From contig JAIEBL010000302.1 of assembly GCA_029069015.1 (NCBI GenBank), positions 1 to 23,112 of the forward strand: a DNA stretch of 23,112 nt. The letters run 5' to 3'. The DNA is from Clostridiales bacterium. Lineage in GTDB: Bacteria > Bacillota > Clostridia > Christensenellales > Pumilibacteraceae. The position numbers and the translations under genes are program-made. Position 1 is the stretch's first letter, and each line of letters opens with the position of its first letter. This document shows, one piece after another, positions 1 to 5,972 of this stretch. The notes below the pieces were generated by a model. The model made no database searches. It saw only the letters and a list, made by a program, of their open reading frames with translations, and had not been told where the DNA came from.

Positions 1-16
1 CAGGCGAGCACTCCGA

Positions 17-1300
17 TTAAAATTCACAAATATCATCGTAGAAATCACGTTCGCTTGTATTGAAAGTATATTGCATAACTTCCGATTTATCGCCGTGCTT
101 TCGCATCAGATAATAGCAATAGCCCTCCGGTGCGGTCAAAAAACCGCTGTATCCCCATGGTTCGTACGTGATATAAAATTCATATTCACCGACTCTTTTT
201 ACGTTATCTTGTTTTACAATCGGCGTTTCGTGATACTTTTTTTCTTTAATCGAATTCATTTTGCCCGTTTGCGGGTTGTATTGATAATAGTAAATATAAC
301 GCTTTTTTCCGCCGCGATTCACTTGAAAGTATAGATTATTCTCGTAAATCTGCATCACCGCACCCCAACGGGCCGAGCCGAAATCATACACTAACTCGGC
401 ATTGCTGCCTGTAATTTTATGCAGCTCATAGAACCAATCCGTTTCTTCGTTCGGATCGTTTAGGATATACCTGTACACAACCGAGAAAACGTATATATCG
501 TCGCCGTTAAAATAATACTCTTCGAATATTCTGCGCGACTTGCTGTACTTGTTAGGGTCGTACGTTGTATCGAATACGGTTAACGGGGTGACGCTCTCGG
601 TCTTCATATTTATAGCTACGATACTTTCGGAATGAATGGCGTATATATAATCGCCGTTCACCGTAATTTTTTTGAACGTTCTATCCAACGGCATAGTTAC
701 ACGATGTATTTTGTCCGTATAATACACGAAATAACTGCAATTATCCTCAAGGCTGAACCATTGACGGTAGGCTATACCGTACGCAAAAGTTCCGTATGAA
801 AGAGCATCGCCGCTTTCTTCATCCGCATACAAAATATTAAATTCATAGTCCATTAACAAAGAAAAGTATTCATACGAAACAAAAATTCTTCCGTTTGCGT
901 ATTGTATAAACACTTTTTCGGACGGCAAAACGTGCAAACTTTCGCCCGTCTTGTTTTTATAGTCGTAGCCGTACAAAACGGTATCTTTATCGGTTTTTAT
1001 AACGAAAAGAACTTTGTTTGCTTCCGTTATGTATTTGTAATTGTAAATATACCAACCGTCGGTACCGTATTCCGTTCCGTCGGGCGAAATAAAACCGGTC
1101 ACAAGCTCTTCTTTTTCAGAGCCGTCCGTACGCATACGAAGATTGCGCTTGTATAGCCAAAATCCTTCGGGCGCACCTATTTCGCTCGGAATACACTCGG
1201 CAGCCGTTTTTCTTTTAGGCAAATTACAACCTGCAAGCATAACGGCAAGCATAGCAGCGAGAAGAATTATAATATAAAATTTGTGATGTCTTTTACCCAT
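17..1300 (-). CDS. Predicted lipoprotein, unknown function
   Basis: A 427-residue protein beginning with a positively charged n-region, a hydrophobic stretch (about residues 8-22) and the lipobox LAGC with Cys25 as the likely lipidated residue, so it should be anchored on the outer face of the membrane. The rest is soluble, rich in Tyr, Phe, Lys and Asp, with repeated short beta-like segments (for example YIYAIHSES and NLYFQVNRGG) that resemble bacterial beta-propeller or DUF5050-type surface proteins; this fold guess is weak. No catalytic motif is visible. It diverges from the membrane protein starting at 1415. No Shine-Dalgarno precedes the ATG, and a good promoter lies only 12 nt upstream, so the mRNA leader should be very short. 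Base composition is AT-richer than the housekeeping genes in the window. Gene reality and lipoprotein call are firm; function is unknown. Confidence 0.85.
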   Translation of the reverse strand: MGKRHHKFYIIILLAAMLAVMLAGCNLPKRKTAAECIPSEIGAPEGFWLYKRNLRMRTDGSEKEELVTGFISPDGTEYGTDGWYIYNYKYITEANKVLFVIKTDKDTVLYGYDYKNKTGESLHVLPSEKVFIQYANGRIFVSYEYFSLLMDYEFNILYADEESGDALSYGTFAYGIAYRQWFSLEDNCSYFVYYTDKIHRVTMPLDRTFKKITVNGDYIYAIHSESIVAINMKTESVTPLTVFDTTYDPNKYSKSRRIFEEYYFNGDDIYVFSVVYRYILNDPNEETDWFYELHKITGSNAELVYDFGSARWGAVMQIYENNLYFQVNRGGKKRYIYYYQYNPQTGKMNSIKEKKYHETPIVKQDNVKRVGEYEFYITYEPWGYSGFLTAPEGYCYYLMRKHGDKSEVMQYTFNTSERDFYDDICEF

Positions 1301-1312
1301 ATTCTATAGTTT

Positions 1313-1341
1313 ATTGTACTACGAACGATAAGATTTTTCAA
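1313..1341 (-). promoter_or_regulatory. Promoter of the lipoprotein gene
   Basis: On the minus strand TTGAAA (1341-1336) and TACAAT (1318-1313) are separated by 17 nt. The last base of the -10 box lies 12 nt before the ATG at 1300, so transcription should start about 5-6 nt before the start codon. There is no room for a Shine-Dalgarno and none is seen. Confidence 0.65.
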
Positions 1342-1379
1342 GTATAACGCACAAAATTATTAAATGGATGCTCGGGCTA

Positions 1380-1408
1380 TTGCAAAACCTAGGAGAGTAT
1401 GATAGAAT
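1380..1408 (+). promoter_or_regulatory. Promoter placing +1 on the ATG (leaderless)
   Basis: TTGCAA (1380-1385) and TAGAAT (1403-1408) are spaced by 17 nt. Six nucleotides separate the -10 box from the ATG at 1415, so the expected +1 coincides with the A of the start codon. The AGGAGAG at 1391-1397 lies inside the promoter spacer and is 17 nt from the ATG, too far for a normal Shine-Dalgarno and upstream of the expected +1. Confidence 0.55.
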
Positions 1409-1414
1409 AAAGCC

Positions 1415-2146
1415 ATGATGACAAAAAAGTGTGCGGTTTCGTTCATTATTTGCAGTATATCATTGCTGTTGGTTTTTGCGGCAATGCACTTTATGTCGCT
1501 CTGGACCGTATCCAAATGGTTGGGTGTAGGTGTGGGCGGGGGTGCGCTCGGTATTTGCCTTATTTTATCTATTGTGTTCCGCATTTGCCTTGCTCATGAT
1601 CTTGTGCGCCCTAAAAAATGGCGATATCTTCCGTATTGCATTATTCTTATTGCTTCGGTTGCAACCGGCATAACGATAAGCAGCTTATTCGTGTACGGCG
1701 GGATATATCCGCCCATTTGGCAAACAGCGTTGCTGTATGCGTGTTTTGTGGCGCTGTTCTTTCTCTACTGTCCTTGTACGCATTTATCTTTTGTGCGCGC
1801 ACATGGCAATATTTCGTTAACGCTTTATGCAATAATCCTGCTGACCGTGAGCATTTTATTGCTTGTCTTTTTTCCACGGACAATTTTTCTTCTTGCGTCT
1901 ATCAGCCTGATTACACTTATTTCTTTTCTGATCTCCTTGCCACTCGACGCCGATGACGAAGAAGACCATATCCAAAATTTGGTCTTTTGCTCGTTCGGTT
2001 TTCTGATCGTTACGATTTTAGTCGTACTTATTGTTATTTCCTCCGGCGAGGGATTGGACGGCCTTGATTTCAGCGGTGGCGGCGCCGGCGGACCTTCCAA
2101 ACGCAAAAACCCGTACGACTATCTTTATAAAGACTGGCACGAATAG
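1415..2146 (+). CDS. Multi-pass membrane protein with Gly-rich C-terminal tail
   Basis: A 243-residue protein with about seven hydrophobic segments (roughly residues 8-26, 38-60, 72-92, 103-120, 134-153, 156-175, 190-210). A short cytoplasmic-type acidic loop (DADDEED, about 178-184) precedes the last helix, and the tail is Gly-rich (SGGGAGG) and ends in YDYLYKDWHE. No family motif was recognised; it is an integral membrane protein of unknown function. I chose ATG 1415; an in-frame ATG follows directly at 1418. Neither has a Shine-Dalgarno at usable distance, and the promoter position suggests a leaderless mRNA. It may be co-transcribed with the TfoX-like gene 65 nt downstream, which has its own ribosome binding site. 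Confidence 0.75.
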   Translation: MMTKKCAVSFIICSISLLLVFAAMHFMSLWTVSKWLGVGVGGGALGICLILSIVFRICLAHDLVRPKKWRYLPYCIILIASVATGITISSLFVYGGIYPPIWQTALLYACFVALFFLYCPCTHLSFVRAHGNISLTLYAIILLTVSILLLVFFPRTIFLLASISLITLISFLISLPLDADDEEDHIQNLVFCSFGFLIVTILVVLIVISSGEGLDGLDFSGGGAGGPSKRKNPYDYLYKDWHE

Positions 2147-2211
2147 TTTTGTGCGCGCAAGGGCTTATTGTTTGTGCATTTCGCCGTATCGAAACAAGGA
2201 GCGACTGGAAT

Positions 2212-2481
2212 ATGAGCGATTTAATCACCATGCCGAATATAGGAAAAGAAATGGCAAGCAAGCTGAGCGGCGTTGAAATCGACACCGCGGAAAAGCTGAC
2301 GGCGATAGGCGCGAAAGAAGCGTTTTTCCGCTTGAAAGCAAAGTATCCGCAGGTGTGTTTGGTGCACTTGTATACGCTGCAAGCCGCCATAGAGGGCGTG
2401 GCGTTCGATGCTCTTTCCGCACAGACGAAAGCCGATTTGAAAGCGTTCAGCGATTCGTTAAAGCAAGGTAAGTGTGATTAG
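2212..2481 (+). CDS. TfoX C-terminal domain-like protein
   Basis: An 89-residue protein matching the C-terminal domain of TfoX/Sxy: an N-terminal helix-hairpin-helix-like segment (PNIGKEMASKL, then GVEIDTAEKLTAIGAKEAF), followed by LVHLYTLQAAIEGVAF, which corresponds to the family's LYALEGAI motif, and a closing helix. In Proteobacteria TfoX regulates competence; stand-alone C-terminal domains are widespread in Firmicutes without a known role. The start at ATG 2212 is set by AAGGAG at 2196-2201; the longer reading frame from 2149 has no ribosome binding site and its N-terminus is unlike the family. The stop codon abuts the start codon of the next gene (2482), so the two are translated from one message. 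Confidence 0.8.
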   Translation: MSDLITMPNIGKEMASKLSGVEIDTAEKLTAIGAKEAFFRLKAKYPQVCLVHLYTLQAAIEGVAFDALSAQTKADLKAFSDSLKQGKCD

Positions 2482-3051
2482 ATGACCGTCGATGATTTAT
2501 ACATCGTAAATTACTGCCATAAAAACTGTACGCCGTTGCAAAACATTATGCGCTTGCCCCAAGACCAAGCGTTTGATTTGGCGCGAGAAATGGCGGCGCA
2601 AAACCAAAACACAACGGCATTTTACCGCTTTGCCGATTTTGAAAACTATTACCCGCGGCGCTTGCAAGCCGACAAGCTGCTTTTTGACCGTTTTACCGCG
2701 CTCGGCGGTAAGCCCAAAGAAAAGCACCCGCTTTCGTTCGTCTTGCAGGGAAGCGCCTATTTGCACGATTGGTTCGGCGGCGGGCACATAACGAAGTTCA
2801 AGCTCAGCCCCATTTGTGAGGACGCTATCAGTTTTTCCTACGGCGACAGTATGTCTGCTTTACAGCGCGACGGCTTTCTTACCGTGCTTACGAAAAGAAT
2901 ACTGCTACAAGCCATCGCCGGCTACGAGGGCGGGGTGGAAGACTTTTTGATAAACGCCGAAAAGCAATACCGTTATATCGAAGTGCAGGTCTGGGACGAT
3001 GCCTGTCTGCCGTCTGTAGCCGATGAAACAAACGAAACAGAAACGGCATAG
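2482..3051 (+). CDS. Unrecognised 189-aa cytoplasmic protein
   Basis: A soluble, mixed alpha/beta protein with no signal peptide or membrane segment. Visible features are an N-terminal stretch with Cys12, His13 and Cys16 (NYCHKNC), an aromatic-rich middle (FADFENYYPRR), a Gly-rich LHDWFGGGH segment, and a polar Thr/Glu-rich tail. I do not recognise the family and assign no function. The ATG follows the stop of the TfoX-like gene with no gap; a weak AAGGTAAG lies about 10 nt before it, and translational coupling is likely. Its last codons and the TAG stop are embedded in the left arm of the terminator hairpin. Confidence 0.75.
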   Translation: MTVDDLYIVNYCHKNCTPLQNIMRLPQDQAFDLAREMAAQNQNTTAFYRFADFENYYPRRLQADKLLFDRFTALGGKPKEKHPLSFVLQGSAYLHDWFGGGHITKFKLSPICEDAISFSYGDSMSALQRDGFLTVLTKRILLQAIAGYEGGVEDFLINAEKQYRYIEVQVWDDACLPSVADETNETETA

Positions 3052-3073
3052 CGAAAGGCTATGCCGTTTCTTT
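3040..3073 (+). terminator. Rho-independent terminator, probably bidirectional
   Basis: A perfect 13-bp stem (arms 3040-3052 and 3058-3070) with a 5-nt GAAAG loop, followed by TTTGTG. It sits between the convergent 189-aa gene (ending 3051) and the acyltransferase gene (ending 3102) and can serve both. The left arm contains the stop codon of the upstream gene. Confidence 0.8.
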
Positions 3074-3101
3074 GTGTTGCATTTTTGCTGGGAAGCGGAT
3101 G

Positions 3102-4373
3102 TTAAAATTTGTCCGTGTATGCGTCTTGCCACTTGCCGCCGAGCTTGCGGTGCAGTTCTTCGGTCGCAAGGAAGAACTTTTCCACGCAGGCGCTTGAGGG
3201 GAAGAACTCCATAAACTCGCCGTTTAAGAACGTATAAAACTGTTTCATTTCGGTGCACATACCGTAGGTGGGCAGATTTTTGCAAGGAATGTTAAAGGTG
3301 AACGGCTCGCCGTTTTTCGTGCCGTCATACGTCAGCCCGTTTGCCGATATCGTAAGCTTGCCGCTTCCCACGATCTCGCTCGTTTTTTTGTGTTTGAGCA
3401 GTTTGTATTTGGGAAGCATCCCTAAGCGAACGTCGGCAGAGAAAGAAAAGTTTTCGTCTTCGATTTCTTTACGCACTCTTTCCCGCTGTAATTTTGTCCA
3501 CTCGGTTTGCGTGGCGGGTATGACGCAAGAGGCGTCGAGCGGGTGGAAGGCGTACGTTTGATCTACGCTTGCGCCGTTGCCGCAGTGTTTGCAACGGATG
3601 ACGTCGCCCTTGCCTTCCATGGTGAACTCGCTGCCGCACTTGGGGCAGACGTACAGCAGATCGTGGAGATCCTTTGCCGCGCGCCCCGCGTTGTTGTATT
3701 TGTAGCCCTTTTCGGCGTTCCAAGCAAAATCGTCATGCCACAGCTTTTCGTTGATAATGCTCTGTATTTCGTCCGCCGTCAGCTTTTCGAGGTCTTCGGG
3801 CTCGAACATTTTATCGTAGACCACTTCTACTTTGCCGCAACGCTCGTCGCTTGCGTGCTTGGGGCAGGTCATGTAGCCGCCCTTGATCACCGAATAGTAG
3901 ACGGGAAGCCCCAGAAGCTTGATCAGCTTGCCGGTTGCGACCGCAACGGGCTGATTGTAGCCGCGTATGGAGTTCATGCCCTCGGGAAAGAGAAATATTC
4001 TGCCATTGCGCTTGGCGACACGCAATATTTCTTTCACGGTGTACGAGTCGGCTACGAAATTCTTTTTGGGAATGACTCCGAAGAGCTTGAATATGCCCGC
4101 AAGGTGCGAGCGGTAAAACTCGTTGTAGCCCGCTACGAAATTGTAACGCTTGGGCAGAAGCGGTATGGCGTTGAAAATGTAATCCATGCGGGACGTGTGA
4201 TTGCTCAGCATGATCTGTCCGCGCTTGTCCTTTCTGGGGTCACACTTATATTCCACGCTGATGTTGTACTTCTTGGTAAAGAGCATTTTCCAAACCCCGC
4301 CGAGCAGGTTGTAGAGCGCGGGCGGATTTTTGGTCTTGCGCGCGTACAGTTTTTCTTCGATCGTCTTCTTCAT
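3102..4373 (-). CDS. PlsC-type acyltransferase with zinc ribbon
   Basis: A 423-residue protein. Its first half is a 1-acylglycerol-3-phosphate acyltransferase-like domain with the catalytic HX4D motif (His59 to Asp64, in SNHTSRMD) and the FPEG motif (129-132, FPEGMNS). This family transfers an acyl chain to lysophosphatidate or a related acceptor at the inner membrane face. The second half is unusual: a four-Cys zinc ribbon (Cys243, Cys246, Cys261, Cys264: CPKCG then CKHCG) followed by about 150 residues with beta-rich PH-like character. Typical PlsC proteins are about 200-250 residues, so the C-terminal half is an added module. GGAGGG lies just before ATG 4373. It is the last gene of the PAP2-thioesterase-acyltransferase operon, 42 nt after the thioesterase. 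The substrate is not known. Confidence 0.88.
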   Translation of the reverse strand: MKKTIEEKLYARKTKNPPALYNLLGGVWKMLFTKKYNISVEYKCDPRKDKRGQIMLSNHTSRMDYIFNAIPLLPKRYNFVAGYNEFYRSHLAGIFKLFGVIPKKNFVADSYTVKEILRVAKRNGRIFLFPEGMNSIRGYNQPVAVATGKLIKLLGLPVYYSVIKGGYMTCPKHASDERCGKVEVVYDKMFEPEDLEKLTADEIQSIINEKLWHDDFAWNAEKGYKYNNAGRAAKDLHDLLYVCPKCGSEFTMEGKGDVIRCKHCGNGASVDQTYAFHPLDASCVIPATQTEWTKLQRERVRKEIEDENFSFSADVRLGMLPKYKLLKHKKTSEIVGSGKLTISANGLTYDGTKNGEPFTFNIPCKNLPTYGMCTEMKQFYTFLNGEFMEFFPSSACVEKFFLATEELHRKLGGKWQDAYTDKF

Positions 4374-4415
4374 CTTTTCCCTCCGTTTTGCGGAATATTG
4401 ATATGGAACAGGCGT

Positions 4416-4916
4416 TTAGCGAATATCGAGCGAGGTGACGTTGTCTTTGATAAGATAGCACATTTCCTCGTGCGCGTTTGCGTCGGCGGCGATTTTCTCC
4501 ACGGGCAGAAGTATGTATTTGAGTTCGGCGTTGGAAAGGGTGCTGCCGTTAAGGTCGCAAAGCGTTGTTTCGATGACGGCAAAGCGCGGCGTTTCACGCA
4601 CGAGAATGCCGCGCGCGATAAGCGGCTCGTCGTACGGCACGGGCTTTCGGAACTTGACCTCGAACGACATTGTGACGCCGAAGGTGTCTTCGCCCTTTTG
4701 TGCCCAGATGGCGCGCAAGCCCAACTCGTCTTGCACCGTGGCGGCAAGTCCGCCGTGCACGCGGAAGGGAAAGCTTTGGTGCTCGGGTTTGAAGAGAATA
4801 GGGGACGCAACGCTGCCGTCTTCCATGTTGTAGAACTGCGCGCAAAGTCCGATGGGGTTATCCATGCCGCAGATAAAGCACATGCGGCTGTTTCGCTGCT
4901 TAGAGAGTACTTTCAT
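4416..4916 (-). CDS. Hotdog-fold (PaaI-like) acyl-CoA thioesterase
   Basis: A 166-residue hotdog-fold protein. It starts with the CFICGMDNPIGL motif typical of a PaaI/THEM4-like subgroup (CxxCGxxNPxGL), then carries the HGG motif (54-56) and Asp63-Glu64 at the position of the catalytic acid, followed by the FRKPVPYDEPL strand region. It should hydrolyse acyl-CoA or acyl-ACP thioesters in the cytoplasm. ATG 4916 was chosen because GAGG precedes it at good distance and the motif begins 12 residues later; the frame extended to 4991 adds a Lys/Arg-rich sequence that is only the PAP2 tail read in another frame. The gene overlaps the end of the PAP2 gene by 17 nt, indicating coupling. Its neighbours support a role in acyl-chain or phospholipid turnover. 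Confidence 0.85.
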   Translation of the reverse strand: MKVLSKQRNSRMCFICGMDNPIGLCAQFYNMEDGSVASPILFKPEHQSFPFRVHGGLAATVQDELGLRAIWAQKGEDTFGVTMSFEVKFRKPVPYDEPLIARGILVRETPRFAVIETTLCDLNGSTLSNAELKYILLPVEKIAADANAHEEMCYLIKDNVTSLDIR

Positions 4917-5673
4917 TGCTTTCCTCGTTTGCGGCGGTGCTTTCTTGCGCCGCATTTTCGCTTGTCGTTTCAACGCTTTCAACGGTTTCAATGCTTTCGG
5001 CGTTTTCGGTCGTTGCGGCTTGTTCGCCTTTGTGCTTGTTTGCGATGGCCTTTACAACGGAGATGGCATCGACCGAATACAGCAGTTGTTTGAACTTGCC
5101 GCCCGCCTTATTGTAGATGAGCTTGCACAGGAGCCCGCCGCATACGCCTGCGACCGAGCCGATAATTAAGCCCGCGAGGACGTCGGTCGTGTAGTGCACG
5201 ATGAGGTACACGCGGGAGAACGCGACGAGCGCCGCAAACAAGAGACCCGTCCAACTGTATTTTTTATTGCCTATGAAGAAGAATGCGACCATGGCGGCAA
5301 AGGAAGCGGTCGAGTGCCCCGAGGGGAAAGAGAAAGAATCTTCCACGTTTTTGCCCGCTGCCGTCCACCAGGAAAAGAATTCGTCGCTTTGGGTATAGGG
5401 GCGGGGGCGACGCACGGTGTTCTTTAAAAGAATGTTCGTAATGAGTGCGCCGATAACGAGCGCGATGCCCATCGCGAGCCCCACTTTGCGCGTACGGCAA
5501 AAGAGCAACAGGATAAGCGCCGTGACGATGTAGCACCAGCCGCCGTCCGCCAAAAACGAAACGAACTTACATAAGTTGTCGAAGAAGCCGCTCGCCGCAT
5601 TGTGTAGCGCGTGCATCCCCGCAAACGCGGCGCGGTCGAACGCGCGGAACGTTCTGTTTAAAAAGCCTGCCAT
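4900..5673 (-). CDS. PAP2-family membrane phosphatase
   Basis: A 257-residue integral membrane protein with a complete type 2 phosphatidic acid phosphatase signature: KX6RP (Lys84 to Pro92, KNTVRRPRP), PSGH (117-120) and SRX5HX3D (Ser153, Arg154, His160, Asp164). Such enzymes dephosphorylate phosphatidate, phosphatidylglycerophosphate or undecaprenyl diphosphate on the outer membrane face. Five or six helices are visible (for example 47-60, 65-83, 122-134, 142-158, 164-186). The last about 40 residues form a low-complexity tail rich in Glu, Ser, Thr, Ala and Asn, presumably disordered. First gene of the lipid operon; AGGGG precedes ATG 5673. A long structured leader and a near-consensus promoter lie upstream. 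Family membership is certain, the exact lipid substrate is not. Confidence 0.9.
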   Translation of the reverse strand: MAGFLNRTFRAFDRAAFAGMHALHNAASGFFDNLCKFVSFLADGGWCYIVTALILLLFCRTRKVGLAMGIALVIGALITNILLKNTVRRPRPYTQSDEFFSWWTAAGKNVEDSFSFPSGHSTASFAAMVAFFFIGNKKYSWTGLLFAALVAFSRVYLIVHYTTDVLAGLIIGSVAGVCGGLLCKLIYNKAGGKFKQLLYSVDAISVVKAIANKHKGEQAATTENAESIETVESVETTSENAAQESTAANEESNESTL

Positions 5674-5841
5674 TTCTTACCCCTTTTTCGTAAAGTTCTT
5701 TTGGTATCATAGGTAATTATACCTTCACGGGCGTACAAAACTGCGTTTTGTACGCGGCTATCGCCGCTTTTGTTTTGCTTGGCGCAAAACGCCCGCTCGG
5801 TGCAATCTCGCTCGGGAAACCCTTGCGAGCAAGTTTTCCTC
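5674..5841 (-). promoter_or_regulatory. Structured 5' leader of the PAP2 operon
   Basis: About 165 nt between the expected +1 (near 5841) and the PAP2 start codon. It holds a series of stems: CTTGC/GCAAG at 5822-5833; a 7-bp GTTTTGC/GCAAAAC stem at 5772-5790; GCGGC/GCCGC at 5754-5767; and a perfect 11-bp stem with a 3-nt loop at 5731-5755. The segment 5743-5750 can instead pair with 5785-5792, excluding two of these stems. CGCTCGG is directly repeated at 5793-5799 and 5809-5815. A second TATAAT-like element lies at 5721-5716. No known riboswitch class was recognised. It could be a cis-regulatory leader or a genome-wide intergenic repeat. Confidence 0.5.
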
Positions 5842-5847
5842 GCTTCT

Positions 5848-5877
5848 ATTATATCCAATCTGCATGGGGTTTGTCAA
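5848..5877 (-). promoter_or_regulatory. Consensus sigma-A-type promoter of the PAP2 operon
   Basis: On the minus strand a perfect TTGACA (5877-5872) and a perfect TATAAT (5853-5848) are spaced by 18 nt, giving an expected +1 near 5841. This is the strongest promoter-like sequence in the window. It stands back to back with the polA promoter. Confidence 0.8.
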
Positions 5878-5914
5878 ATGCGGGCGCGGCAAAAACGTGC
5901 GCGGCAAAAAATTC

Positions 5915-5944
5915 TTGACGAAATGCCCGCCGAAAGGGTACAAT
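5915..5944 (+). promoter_or_regulatory. Promoter of polA
   Basis: TTGACG (5915-5920) and TACAAT (5939-5944) with an 18-nt spacer. Expected +1 near 5951 gives a short leader with AAAGAGG before the polA ATG at 5973. Confidence 0.7.
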
Positions 5945-5972
5945 AGCTACAGAAAAAATAAAGAGGTAGATT

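Noticed and set aside
1391-1397. AGGAGAG as Shine-Dalgarno of the gene at 1415
   Set aside because: The distance to the ATG is 17 nt, and the sequence lies inside the -35/-10 spacer of a well-formed promoter. The small frame it could serve (ATG 1399) stops after three codons.
3507-5093. A 528-codon open frame on the plus strand
   Set aside because: It runs antisense through the acyltransferase, thioesterase and PAP2 genes, all of which have clear family motifs and ribosome binding sites. Its translation is low-complexity Val/Ala/Arg/Phe text typical of antisense frames in GC-rich codon use.
5731-5755. The perfect 11-bp hairpin as a transcription terminator
   Set aside because: The 3-nt-loop stem is not followed by a T run on either strand, so it is better read as part of the PAP2 leader or a repeat.
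5658-5943. Short open frames on the minus strand in the polA/PAP2 intergenic region
   Set aside because: They lie across the promoter and hairpins, have no SD, and their Arg/Cys-rich translation is best explained by structured non-coding or repeat sequence.
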